DNA of 64,000 nucleotides, from NCBI RefSeq assembly GCF_023973145.1, contig NZ_CP099546.1, forward strand, positions 434,001-498,000. Direction: 5' to 3'. The DNA is from Natronosalvus vescus. GTDB taxonomy: Archaea > Halobacteriota > Halobacteria > Halobacteriales > Natrialbaceae. The notes beneath the pieces are model-generated. The model had not been told where the DNA came from. It did no database searches and was given only the letters and a program-made list of their open reading frames with translations. Shown here one piece after another: positions 32,279 through 40,846 of this stretch. The first letter of the stretch is position 1, and the number at the start of each line of letters is the position of its first letter. The translations under genes were made by a program, and so were the position numbers.

Positions 32279-33282
32279 TGGACGGGGACACTCGAAAGCC
32301 GACCTGGGGGATCGAACTTACGCCCGAACACCCACCCGCCCGACTCGCGAGTCTCGCCGCTCGCGCCGAGGACGAGGGGTTCGACGTCGCGTTCGCGAGC
32401 AGCCACTACTTCAACCGCGATCCGTTCGCGACGCTTTCGCTGATGGCCGAGGCGACCGACTCGATTCGACTCGGCCCCGGCGTCGTCAACCCGTTCCAGG
32501 ATCACCCGGTTCCGCTGGCGGCCCGGGTGGCCACCATCGACGAGGTGAGTGACGGCCGCGGCGTCTACGGCATCGGTGCTGGCGACCGCTCCGCGCTTTC
32601 GAACCTCGGCATCGAACACGAGCGCCCACTTCGGCGCGTCCTCGAGTCGTTCTCGGTGGCCCGCGACCTCTGGGCCGGCGATACCATCACTCACGAGGGC
32701 ACGTTCACCGCTCGCGACGCGTCGCTCAACCTCGAGCCCCGCGACATCCCGGTGTACGTCGGCGCGCAGGGGCCGCACATGCTACGGATGAGCGCGAAAC
32801 ACGCCGACGGGGTGCTGATCAACGCCTCCCACCCGCGCGACCTCGAGTGGGCGGCCGAGCAGGTCGAAATCGGCCTCGCAGATCGGCCGGACGACCGCGG
32901 TGCGTTCGAGTCACTTGCGTTCGCCAGCGTCAGCGTGGCCGACACGGACGACGCCGCCAGGGAGGCCGCTCGACCCCCTGTTGCGTTCATCGCCGGCGGG
33001 GCGGCTCCACCGGTGATCGAACGCCACGGCCTCGACGTCGAGGCCGTCGAGACCGTCCGCGGACACCTCGAGGCGGGCGACCTCTCGGACGCGTTCGCGG
33101 CCGTGACGCCACCAATGATCGACGCGTTTGCCATCGCGGGGACGACCGAGACGGTGGCCGATCAGTTCGCGGACGCACTGTCCTTCGTCGACGGGATCGT
33201 CGTGGGCTCGCCGCTGGGGCCGGATCTCGAGGCGGCGATCGAGAAAGCGAGTCGGGCGCTCAGGGTCGCACAACGGGTGTGA
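32278..33282 (+). CDS. F420-dependent LLM-class oxidoreductase, Mer-like
   Basis: The product is 334 residues. It has the luciferase-like monooxygenase TIM-barrel pattern: GIELTPEHPPARLASLAARA, AFASSHYFNRDPFATLSLMA, IRLGPGVVNPFQDHPVPLAA and YVGAQGPHMLRMSAKHADGV. These match the 5,10-methylene-H4MPT reductase (Mer) branch, which uses reduced F420. In haloarchaea without methanogenesis the real substrate may be a folate or another carbon-carbon double bond, so only the class is certain. Start ATG overlaps the cofE stop at 32276-32278, linking F420 synthesis with its use. Confidence 0.9.
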   Translation: MDGDTRKPTWGIELTPEHPPARLASLAARAEDEGFDVAFASSHYFNRDPFATLSLMAEATDSIRLGPGVVNPFQDHPVPLAARVATIDEVSDGRGVYGIGAGDRSALSNLGIEHERPLRRVLESFSVARDLWAGDTITHEGTFTARDASLNLEPRDIPVYVGAQGPHMLRMSAKHADGVLINASHPRDLEWAAEQVEIGLADRPDDRGAFESLAFASVSVADTDDAAREAARPPVAFIAGGAAPPVIERHGLDVEAVETVRGHLEAGDLSDAFAAVTPPMIDAFAIAGTTETVADQFADALSFVDGIVVGSPLGPDLEAAIEKASRALRVAQRV

Positions 33283-33304
33283 AAAGATCGTTCCGGCGGT
33301 TCTC

Positions 33305-33499
33305 TCAGTCGAGCGAGAAGAGACTGGCGATCCCACCGAGGGTCAGGACGCCGAATACGCCCATAGAGACGGCGATGATGACGGTACCTGCGAGCACGAG
33401 CAACGGTGCGACGCCCTCGCCCATCGCGACGTCCGCGAAGTACTCGTTCATCTCGATGAGGTTGTCGATGATCGTGTTCAGTAGCGCGACGGTAGCCAT
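33305..33499 (-). CDS. Small hydrophobic membrane protein
   Basis: The product is 64 residues with one or two TM segments: VALLNTIIDNLIEMNEYFAD followed by VAPLLVLAGTVIIAVSMGVF and GVLTLGGIASLFSLD. There is no charged C-terminal tail. It converges with the Mer-like gene across a 22-base gap. Composition is clearly protein-like, but no family is recognised, so the function is unknown. Confidence 0.65.
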   Translation of the reverse strand: MATVALLNTIIDNLIEMNEYFADVAMGEGVAPLLVLAGTVIIAVSMGVFGVLTLGGIASLFSLD

Positions 33500-33659
33500 A
33501 CGTGATCGTTCTCACCGGTGGTACTTGGCGATACCGATCGCTGGTGCTTGGCGGGAGTCTCGAGGTCAGGGAGAGCGGTGACGTGGAAGCGGGCGCTCGA
33601 GGTCGGAGGCGGGCGGGTGCGTGGAAACCCCTAAGCACCCGCCGTCCGTAGCCGCCCAC

Positions 33660-33971
33660 GTGACCGAGGATCGCTCGCTTTCGGATTTCGTGAACGCAAC
33701 CGGTGCCAAAGATAGTTCGGGCGGTTCAGGCGGTTCGGACAGGTCGGACGAAGACTCCGGTGGCGACCTCGAAGGCGCCTCCCCCGATGCGGAGCCCGAA
33801 ACGGACGATCACGCCACATCCACCGATCCAGGGCCTGGAACCTCCGACGCCGACTCGGGTCTCTCGACGTACGCGTGGGGGACGTACACCTGCCGCTCGT
33901 GTGGCGAGACGGTCGACCACGTCTGGCGGGTCGAGGACGACCTCGTCTGCTCGAGGTGCGTGCAGTGGTGA
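33660..33971 (+). CDS. DUF7573-like zinc-ribbon protein
   Basis: The product is 103 residues from a GTG at 33660 (VTEDRSLSDFVNATGA). The N-terminal motif RSLSDFVNAT leads into a long Ser/Gly/Asp-rich disordered linker and a C-terminal zinc ribbon, WGTYTCRSCGETVDHVWRVE and LVCSRCVQW, with two CxxC pairs. It is probably a small nucleic-acid or protein adaptor. The alternative ATG 13 codons upstream (METPKHPP) is less likely because the DRSLSDF motif normally lies right at the start of this family. Family name is tentative. Confidence 0.7.
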   Translation: MTEDRSLSDFVNATGAKDSSGGSGGSDRSDEDSGGDLEGASPDAEPETDDHATSTDPGPGTSDADSGLSTYAWGTYTCRSCGETVDHVWRVEDDLVCSRCVQW

Positions 33972-34064
33972 GCGGTAGTCTCGACTCGGCAACCCACCGC
34001 TGACTGGTCGGACGCTATCGATAACGAAATCTGACCGTCTCGTTGCCTACCAGCACCTCCAGAA

Positions 34065-34073
34065 GGTTTATGT
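34065..34073 (+). promoter_or_regulatory. TATA box of the second cold-shock gene
   Basis: The sequence ggtttatgt lies 27-35 bases upstream of the ATG at 34100. It has the haloarchaeal TTTAT core and spacing for a leaderless message. No competing AT-rich block lies nearby. Confidence 0.55.
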
Positions 34074-34099
34074 CTTCATCGTGAGTGTGTACAGACGCA

Positions 34100-34294
34100 A
34101 TGGCGAAAGGTACGGTCGCATTCTTCAACGACACTGGCGGTTACGGATTCATCGAAACTGACGACGCGGACGACGACGTGTTCTTCCACATGGAGGACGT
34201 CGGCGGCCCTGATCTCGAGGAGGGACAGGAGGTCGAGTTCGACATCGAGCAGGCCGACAAAGGCCCGCGCGCGACGAATCTCGAGCGACTCTAA
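34100..34294 (+). CDS. Cold-shock domain protein (CspA family), copy 2
   Basis: The product is 64 residues, MAKGTVAFFNDTGGYGFIET, with the same CSD motifs (KGTVAFFNDTGGYGFI, DVFFHMEDVGGPDLEEG) as the gene at 14007-14201. The two proteins differ at only a handful of positions, mostly conservative. It binds single-stranded nucleic acid and probably modulates RNA structure. The Met at 34100 is chosen over one five codons upstream because it matches the start of the paralogue. It precedes the moxR operon by ~280 bases. Confidence 0.95.
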   Translation: MAKGTVAFFNDTGGYGFIETDDADDDVFFHMEDVGGPDLEEGQEVEFDIEQADKGPRATNLERL

Positions 34295-34576
34295 GTCGAT
34301 CCGAGCCAGACGGAGGTATCGTTTTCTGATCGCTACGTGGTGAGTGCCGACAGTCGTTTTCACTGACCGAACGCAGGTACAGCTATTTCCCGCTGGAGCC
34401 CCGAGAGTGAGTCACACGAATCTCCGAACCCCAGCCGGCGTGTGACCCAGCCGGCGTCCTCGTTGAATCAGTCACAAATTGAAAGGCACAAAACATATGT
34501 TGCCCAATCCCAGAACAGGGAGTAACGAGCAGACGTCCAGGGTGTCCCCGCGCCGCTGGCGTCACGACATGGAGCT

Positions 34577-35572
34577 ATGACCGACGCCAACCTTCCACCG
34601 CAAACAGAAGCCTCGAACCGCCCCGGAGCCACCGATCCGTTGCCCGTCGAGACGGTCGCCGAACTGATCGAGACCGTTCACAACAACGTTACCCGTGTTA
34701 TAGTGGGTCACGACGAAGAGGTCGAACACGTCATCACGGCGCTGCTAGCGCGCGGTCACGTCCTCCTCGACGACGTTCCCGGCGTCGGCAAAACGATGCT
34801 TGCCCGGTCGATCGCCCGGTCGATCGACTGCCGATTCCGCCGAATCCAGTTTACGCCTGACCTCCTCCCCTCGGACATCACCGGCGTCAACGTGTTCAAC
34901 CAGAAGACCCGTGAGTTCGAGTTTCAGGCCGGTCCGATCTTCGCGAACGTCGTCCTCGGCGACGAGATCAACCGCGCACCGCCGAAGACCCAGTCGGCGC
35001 TGCTCGAGGCTATGGAGGAACTGCAGGTGACCGTCGACGGCGAGACCCGTTCGTTGCCGTCGCCGTTCGTCGTCATCGCCACCCAGAACGCCGTCGAACC
35101 AAATCGCACGTACGACCTGCCGTTCGCCGAAATCGACCGGTTCATGAAGAAGCTCACGCTCGGCTATCCGGACACGGAAGAGGAGACGGAGATGCTCGGG
35201 CGAACCGTCGGGAACCATCCGATCGAGGCACTCGAGCCCGTTGTCGACCTCGAGTCGATCGTCCGTGCCAGAGCGACCGTCGCCGGGGTCGCCGTCGAAG
35301 CCCCCGTTCGAACGTACGCGAGCGAACTGGCCGGCTACACCCGTGAACACGCCCAGATCGGCGCGAGTCCGCGTGGAACCATCGCCCTCCTGCGGGCCGC
35401 CCAGGCGCGAGCGATTCTCGACGACCGGGAGTACGTCATCCCCGACGACGTGCAGCACGAGGCTCCGTACTGTTTCGCCCACCGGATCAAACCGGCCTCG
35501 AGTTCGGGCAACCAGGAGCGAGACGGCGTCGCCATCGTCGAGGACGCCCTCGAGCGCGTCCGAGTGCCATGA
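34577..35572 (+). CDS. MoxR-family AAA+ ATPase
   Basis: The product is 331 residues. AAA+ motifs are: Walker A LLDDVPGVGKTMLARSIA, Walker B VVLGDEINRAPPKTQSALLE, sensor-1 VVIATQNAVEPN, and the C-terminal lid with GASPRGTIALLRAAQ. MoxR ATPases work as chaperones that insert metal or assemble complexes, usually with VWA/DUF58 proteins. Its TGA overlaps the ATG of the DUF58 gene (ATGA), and that gene in turn overlaps the transglutaminase gene. This three-gene order is a known conserved module. Confidence 0.95.
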   Translation: MTDANLPPQTEASNRPGATDPLPVETVAELIETVHNNVTRVIVGHDEEVEHVITALLARGHVLLDDVPGVGKTMLARSIARSIDCRFRRIQFTPDLLPSDITGVNVFNQKTREFEFQAGPIFANVVLGDEINRAPPKTQSALLEAMEELQVTVDGETRSLPSPFVVIATQNAVEPNRTYDLPFAEIDRFMKKLTLGYPDTEEETEMLGRTVGNHPIEALEPVVDLESIVRARATVAGVAVEAPVRTYASELAGYTREHAQIGASPRGTIALLRAAQARAILDDREYVIPDDVQHEAPYCFAHRIKPASSSGNQERDGVAIVEDALERVRVP

Positions 35573-36669
35573 GGTTGTCCAGGCGCGGCTGGGCTGCTCT
35601 CGGCGTGATCGCGTTCTGTCTCCTCATGGGGGCGCAGTTCGGGTCGCGGGCACTCGACGCCGTTGTCGCACCGCTGGTGCTCATCCTCGCAGCGGGCGTC
35701 GTCACCGCTTACCGCACGACTCGTCCAGAGATCGATCGACTTCCGATCGAGGAGGGCTATCCCAACGAACGCCGGACGGTCGAACTCGCCGTCGAGGTCG
35801 AAACGCCGCTGTCGGCGACCGTCGTCGACGCCCTTCCCGACGGTGTCTCGGCCGTCGACGGACGGAACGCAGTCGAGACCACGTTGCTCGACGGCGAGCC
35901 CATTCGCTACGAGATCGACCTCGAGTCCCGCGGTCAGCACGCGGTCGGCCCACTGACGGTGACCATCACCGATCTGTTCGGCCTGGTCGAACGCCGGTTC
36001 AGGTACGCCCAGACGAGCGACGTCCTCGTCTACCCGCGGGTGTACGATCTTCGAGGCGGCGCGAAACACGACCTCCAGTTACTTCGGGACGCCGTCGGAC
36101 GGTACGACCGCGAGGAGTTCGATCACCTCCGGGAGTACGAGCGCGGTGACTCGCTCCGTGACATTCACTGGAAATCCGCCGCCAAGCGCGCCGACGGCGA
36201 ACTCGTCGTCAAGGAGTTCGTCGCAGATGGCCGCGTCGGCTCGGTGGAACTCACCGCCGAGTGTACCCCCGGCTACGCCGACGACCTCGCGACGGCCGTC
36301 GCCAGCGTGGCGACCTACCTCCTCCGGGAGGAGGTCGCCGTTGGGGTCGCACTTCCGGAGGCAACGCTCGAGGCCGAAACCGGGGAGCGCCACCAGCTCG
36401 AGATGCTCCGACGGTTGGCCGTTCTCGAGCCTGGCGAGGCCGACGACCGAGCGCGAACCGGCGCGGACGTGTTGATCCAGGCGGATACGACCGGTGTGGT
36501 CGTGATCGTCGAGGGCCACGAGATTCCGTTCGAGCGACTCAGCGGGCGTATTGACCCGGATACGGTTGCGGGACGGGGTGCGGACGAATCGGCGACCAGC
36601 CGGGAACCTGGCTCGAGCGACGATCGATCGAACGCGGGAACGGGAACGGGGGTGTCGGCACACGCATGA
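35569..36669 (+). CDS. DUF58 domain protein
   Basis: The product is 366 residues. Two N-terminal hydrophobic segments (AALGVIAFCLLMGAQF and LDAVVAPLVLILAAGVV) anchor it, followed by a beta-sandwich region. The DUF58 signature ERGDSLRDIHWKSAAKRADG occurs at about residue 187. DUF58 is a degenerate VWA-like domain found next to MoxR. The protein is probably membrane-bound, facing the cytosol, and a partner of the ATPase. It starts on the ATGA overlap with moxR and ends on another ATGA overlap with the downstream gene. Confidence 0.93.
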   Translation: MRLSRRGWAALGVIAFCLLMGAQFGSRALDAVVAPLVLILAAGVVTAYRTTRPEIDRLPIEEGYPNERRTVELAVEVETPLSATVVDALPDGVSAVDGRNAVETTLLDGEPIRYEIDLESRGQHAVGPLTVTITDLFGLVERRFRYAQTSDVLVYPRVYDLRGGAKHDLQLLRDAVGRYDREEFDHLREYERGDSLRDIHWKSAAKRADGELVVKEFVADGRVGSVELTAECTPGYADDLATAVASVATYLLREEVAVGVALPEATLEAETGERHQLEMLRRLAVLEPGEADDRARTGADVLIQADTTGVVVIVEGHEIPFERLSGRIDPDTVAGRGADESATSREPGSSDDRSNAGTGTGVSAHA

Positions 36670-38990
36670 GTACCGACTCCCGAACCGTCCCCCGAACGGT
36701 ATCGACGTCGCTCGAGGAGACGGTCGACGCGTCGGTGTTCAGAACGCTGGCACTGGCCGGCATGATCGTGTTGACGGGCGCGTACGTGCACGTGCTGGCG
36801 GACATCACGCGAACGGTCGGTGGTACCCAGTCGCTGTACCTCCTCGTCCTGACGATGGCCGTCACGGCGACGGTGCTCGCCCACGCGATCCAGCCGCGAA
36901 CCGCTCTCGCGATCGGGCTCGGTGCTGGAGCGATCGGCTTTCTGTACTACCTCGAGGCGACCGGTCACGGGGCTGGTGCGATGATCTTGCAGGCGGACAC
37001 GTTCCTCTCGGATACGATTACGCTGGCGACCGGGATGTCGATTCTCCAGATGGTCGAAGCAGGAATATGGACGCTCGGGTTCGCTCCGGGGCCGGTGTTT
37101 CTGTCGTGGTATCTCGTCATGCGCGAGCGCTACGCGTTGAGCGTCGTTCCGGGTGGAATCGCGCTGGTCTTCCTGGTGTTGACGACGGACGCGACGACCG
37201 GGGTGACGGTCGTCGGCGTCGTCGGCGGCATCGCCGCAGTCGGTTTCGGTGAACTCGACCACCGTGGCGGGACGATCGCCCAGGCGGACGTGCTGGCGAT
37301 TCTGTTCGCGGTGATCGTCGTCCTCTCGATGACGATCACGTTCGTCCCCGGTGGGGCAGCAAGTCCGACGTTCCTGGTCGACAGTGGCCCGAGCACGCTC
37401 GACGGCGCGATCGACAGCGACCCGGATCGGACGTCGATCAGCGGGTCGGTCGATCTCTCCCCAGAGGTTCACTTCACGGTCGTGAGCGAGGAACCGACCT
37501 ACTGGCGAACGGGGGTGTACGACCGCTATACGGGCGACGCCTGGGTCAGAAGCGGGCCAGACGATAGCTACAACACTGCTGGACTACCCACACCGGAGGG
37601 CGAATACGACACCGTCAGACAGACGGTCACGATCGAACGCCAACTCCACGTGATGCCCGTTTCGCCCCACCCGACGGCGATCGAGGGCGACATCGCCGAG
37701 CACGTCAGCGTCACCGATCACGGCCAGCCGATGCCCGACGGCCCGGTCATCGAGGGCGACACCTACAACGTCGAGAGCGCCGTCATCCGGGCCGACCCCG
37801 AGGAACTCACGAACGCGGGCACCGACTACCCCGAGCACGTCACCGACTACTACCTCCAGACGCCGGAGACGCTCTCCTCGGAGTTCGAGACGGCAACCGC
37901 CGACATCGTCGGCGACGCCGAGACGCCCTATGAAAAGGCCGTGGCCATCGAGCAGCACTTCCACGACGAGTACGACTACTCCCTCGAGGTCGACCGCCCA
38001 GGCGGCAACGCCGCGGAGGAGTTCCTCTTCGAGATGGACGAGGGTTACTGCGTCTACTTCGCGACGACGATGGCCCAGATGCTCCGTGCAGAGGAGATCC
38101 CTGCCCGGTACGTCACGGGATACACGTCGGGTCAGCAGGTCGACGATCACGAGTACGTCGTCCGCGGCCTCGATGCCCACGCCTGGGTCGAGGTGTACTT
38201 CCCCGAGCACGGCTGGGTCGCTTTCGAGCCGACCCCGTCGTCCGAGCGCGACACCACCCACCAGGAGCGCCTCGAGCAGGCTCGCGAGGACGGCGAAGCG
38301 AACGTCGACACCGATACCAGCGAGGACGTCCCGGCTGACGGTATCGAGGACGAAGAGCCCGACATTCCGGAGCCTGACGACGACTTCGAAGACATCATCG
38401 ATCAAAACGACTCCGACAGCAATCAGTCGTCTCCGGGCATGACGCCTGGATACGAAGGACTCGATCCGGGTGGCGAAGGCGGGACGACGGACGGGAGCGA
38501 TCTGCTCGAGCCAAGCGACCCCGGATCGGGGCTCCCTGATTCCGATGCGGGCACCGACGGGGCAGAGGAGGAGGACGAGGGTATCCCCGTCGCCCCCGGT
38601 GACCTCCTCCTCGGCGTCGCGCTCTTCATCGGCGTCGCTGCCGGCGTTCGCCGCTCGGGAGTTCCCTCCCTGGTCAACCGGGAGGTACGGCTGTACTGGC
38701 ACGGGTTCCGCGCGGATCCGGTCGCCGACACCGAGCGGGCGTACGACCGTCTCGAGGTACTCCTGGCCCGGCGGTACCGCCCGCGAAAACGGGGGGAATC
38801 ACCGCGACAATATCTGGAATCGCTGCGCCTGTTCGGCACCGTCGATCCCCGCGCCCGACGGGTCACCAAACTGTACGAACAGGCCCGATACGGTGGCGGC
38901 GTCGACCGCGAGGCGGCCGACGAAGCCGTCTCACTGGTCTCCGAACTCGCGCGTGAACAGACGCCAGTCGTGGGACGGCTGTGGCGGTGA
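36666..38990 (+). CDS. Membrane transglutaminase-like protein (TgpA type, with DUF4129-like tail)
   Basis: The product is 774 residues. Residues ~25-235 contain about six TM segments, followed by an extracellular transglutaminase-like domain with catalytic Cys in MDEGYCVYFATTMAQMLRAE and His in GLDAHAWVEVYFPEHGWVAF. The third acid position reads WVAFEPTPS, that is Glu instead of the usual Asp of DPT. A Ser/Asp/Glu-rich linker, a further TM segment (LLLGVALFIGVAAGV) and a cytoplasmic DUF4129-like tail (RAYDRLEVLLARRYRP) follow. It is the third gene of the moxR-DUF58-tgpA operon. The substrate is unknown. Confidence 0.92.
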   Translation: MSTDSRTVPRTVSTSLEETVDASVFRTLALAGMIVLTGAYVHVLADITRTVGGTQSLYLLVLTMAVTATVLAHAIQPRTALAIGLGAGAIGFLYYLEATGHGAGAMILQADTFLSDTITLATGMSILQMVEAGIWTLGFAPGPVFLSWYLVMRERYALSVVPGGIALVFLVLTTDATTGVTVVGVVGGIAAVGFGELDHRGGTIAQADVLAILFAVIVVLSMTITFVPGGAASPTFLVDSGPSTLDGAIDSDPDRTSISGSVDLSPEVHFTVVSEEPTYWRTGVYDRYTGDAWVRSGPDDSYNTAGLPTPEGEYDTVRQTVTIERQLHVMPVSPHPTAIEGDIAEHVSVTDHGQPMPDGPVIEGDTYNVESAVIRADPEELTNAGTDYPEHVTDYYLQTPETLSSEFETATADIVGDAETPYEKAVAIEQHFHDEYDYSLEVDRPGGNAAEEFLFEMDEGYCVYFATTMAQMLRAEEIPARYVTGYTSGQQVDDHEYVVRGLDAHAWVEVYFPEHGWVAFEPTPSSERDTTHQERLEQAREDGEANVDTDTSEDVPADGIEDEEPDIPEPDDDFEDIIDQNDSDSNQSSPGMTPGYEGLDPGGEGGTTDGSDLLEPSDPGSGLPDSDAGTDGAEEEDEGIPVAPGDLLLGVALFIGVAAGVRRSGVPSLVNREVRLYWHGFRADPVADTERAYDRLEVLLARRYRPRKRGESPRQYLESLRLFGTVDPRARRVTKLYEQARYGGGVDREAADEAVSLVSELAREQTPVVGRLWR

Positions 38991-39196
38991 TTGGTTCGGG
39001 TGGCCAATCGAGTCCGTGGGTGTGCTGGAGTCGACTCCTCCGAGCAGTAACCGGTTACTCATCGCCGACTCGAGTTGGCTTTGACTCGAGTCTCGATGCG
39101 TGCGCCTCGAGCGTGATCTGGATGCCACTCGCGGCGTGTCGATTTCGTCGGTCGTGAATTTCTCGCGTGGAGCGTGCCGAAGCGTCTGTCGCCCGC

Positions 39197-39355
39197 TTAC
39201 CAGAGCTGTGCCTGTGGCGTTCCACACTCCTCACAGAGTGCCGCCAGGTTACCTTTGTACCGGTCGCGAACCAGCGATCCCGCTCGACAGCTCGGACAGC
39301 GTCTCCCTTCGAGCGCGCTGAGTAACTGTCGGCCGTCGCCATTGGTTGCTGCCAT
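39197..39355 (-). CDS. Zinc-finger micro-protein
   Basis: The product is 52 residues, starting MAATNGDGRQLLSALEGRRC. Two zinc-binding pairs, CPSC and CEEC, are spaced by RAGSLVRDRYKGNLAAL, as in the haloarchaeal small zinc-ribbon proteins (HVO_A0556-like group, a tentative match). It is probably an adaptor for RNA or protein binding. A Met 50 codons upstream opens a longer frame that is Ser/Arg-rich and overlaps the trmY promoter, so it is not used. It is divergent from trmY. Confidence 0.72.
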   Translation of the reverse strand: MAATNGDGRQLLSALEGRRCPSCRAGSLVRDRYKGNLAALCEECGTPQAQLW

Positions 39356-39478
39356 TACACGATGGACAGTGCGTTCCCGAGAAGTCCTTGGCCTTGCCAG
39401 TGCCGGCCCTGGGCTGCTAATCGACACCCGTGAGGCACTGATCGATACCCGTAAACTCGAGGGGGCTCGAGTAACCCT

Positions 39479-40081
39479 ATGCGCCACTTCGTGTTGCTGG
39501 CACATGACGTCCCCATCGACGGCGAGTTCTCCCTCGACGACCTCGCGGGCGGAGCGGGTCGACTCGATGCCATCGCTCGCTCGATCACCGCGTCGTTCGT
39601 CACCTCACACGGCATTCGAACCGACGTTCGAGTACACGTCGTCGTCCGGGATCAGTTCACGATCACGTTCGACGGCGCTGAACTCCGGCGGCTCAACCCA
39701 GACGAACGAAGCACGGCGGCGCTGGTCAGAAACGCCCTCGAGCAGCGCGAGGAAGCGATCGGCGCACTGCCAGCCGAACCAGGCCCGGGGATCGAACTCT
39801 ATCGACGCGGGTTCGAGGCGACACTCGAGCAGGTCGGATCGGCGGGAACGGTCGTCCAGCTTTACGAGGATGGGGAGGCAATCGTCGACGTGTCCCCGGA
39901 GACGCTCGTCGATCCCGTGTTCGTCCTCTCGGATCATCACGACTTCACCGACGAGGAGGCGAACGTGCTCGAGACAGCGGTCGACCGGCGACTCCGACTC
40001 GGCCCGACGGTGCTCCACGCCGATCAGGCGATCACGGTTGCTCACCACTATCTCGACACGGACGGCTACGCGCAGTTTTGA
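39479..40081 (+). CDS. trmY: tRNA pseudouridine(54)-N1-methyltransferase
   Basis: The product is 200 residues. SPOUT-type motifs: MRHFVLLAHDVPIDGEFSLD at the N-terminus, DVRVHVVVRDQFTITFDGAE in the middle and DPVFVLSDHHDFTDEEANVL, then VLHADQAITVAHHYLD at the trefoil knot. TrmY methylates N1 of pseudouridine 54 in the T-loop of archaeal tRNAs using SAM. Length and motif order fit the family. It lies ~700 bases upstream of tRNA-Pro, whose T-loop is the type of substrate it acts on. Confidence 0.93.
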   Translation: MRHFVLLAHDVPIDGEFSLDDLAGGAGRLDAIARSITASFVTSHGIRTDVRVHVVVRDQFTITFDGAELRRLNPDERSTAALVRNALEQREEAIGALPAEPGPGIELYRRGFEATLEQVGSAGTVVQLYEDGEAIVDVSPETLVDPVFVLSDHHDFTDEEANVLETAVDRRLRLGPTVLHADQAITVAHHYLDTDGYAQF

Positions 40082-40186
40082 GGTTTCAGCGTGATTTTTT
40101 GAACTTGGTCACGCACCCGATTCGCGAACGTGAGACGAAGCGCAAAGCCCTAAACCCCACCAGCGAATGTACTCATCGAACCCGAC

Positions 40187-40711
40187 ATGTCCACACGGAA
40201 GCGCCTCGTCGTCGTCTGTGGTCTCCCCGGCACCGGAAAAACCACCGTCGCGGGCGAACTCACCGACCGACTCGAGGCCGACCTCGTCCGTACCGACGTC
40301 GTCCGCAAGGATTGTTTTCCGGATCCCGACTACACCCCCGAGGAGACGCGTGCGACCTACGAGGAGACGCTTTCGCGGGCCGCCACGACGCTCGAGCAGG
40401 CGGGAGTCGCGGTCGTGGATGGCACGTTCCGGCGGGAGTCCCTACGCGAGCAGGCACGCGCGGTTGCCGAGGCTGCCGACGCCCGGTTCGATCTGGTTCG
40501 GGTGACGTGTGAGACGGACGTCGTCCGGGAACGGATCGCCGAACGGGAGGGTGATGCGAGCGATGCGGACTTCTCGGTCTACACGCTTCTCGAGTCCGAG
40601 TTCGAGCCGCCCGAAGAATCGCATCATAGCATCGATAATTCGGGCTCGCTCGAGACGACCCTCGAACAATTGTCGGCGATCTGTGCGACGCTCGAGGCTC
40701 GTGCGCCCTGA
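40187..40711 (+). CDS. AAA/P-loop kinase family protein
   Basis: The product is 174 residues, starting MSTRKRLVVVCGLPGTGKTT. Walker A is GLPGTGKTT, a DVVRKD segment near residue 37 and a Walker-B-like VAVVDGTFRRESL follow, with a lid Arg pair (RERIAERE). It resembles small P-loop kinases related to polynucleotide or aminoglycoside-type kinases. The substrate cannot be read from the sequence. It is 105 bases downstream of trmY in the same direction and could be co-transcribed. Confidence 0.82.
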   Translation: MSTRKRLVVVCGLPGTGKTTVAGELTDRLEADLVRTDVVRKDCFPDPDYTPEETRATYEETLSRAATTLEQAGVAVVDGTFRRESLREQARAVAEAADARFDLVRVTCETDVVRERIAEREGDASDADFSVYTLLESEFEPPEESHHSIDNSGSLETTLEQLSAICATLEARAP

Positions 40712-40773
40712 TTAGTATCGAAATCGCCACTATTCGCAAACGTTAAACTGCCAGCTAGCCTGCCCTCGAGTGC

Positions 40774-40846
40774 GGGCCGGTGGGGTAGCTTGGCATCCTT
40801 CGGCCTTCGGGTGGCCGTAACCGCAGTTCGAATCTGCGCCGGCCCA
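40774..40846 (+). tRNA. tRNA-Pro (CGG)
   Basis: The cloverleaf has acceptor stem GGGCCGG/CCGGCCC with discriminator A at 40846, anticodon stem CGGCC/GGCCG with loop TTCGGGT giving anticodon CGG, and T-arm CGCAG TTCGAAT CTGCG. No intron and no encoded CCA. It decodes CCG. The TATA-like acgttaaac is about 27-35 bases upstream. Its 3' side carries the repeat chain at 40847-41000. Confidence 0.95.
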
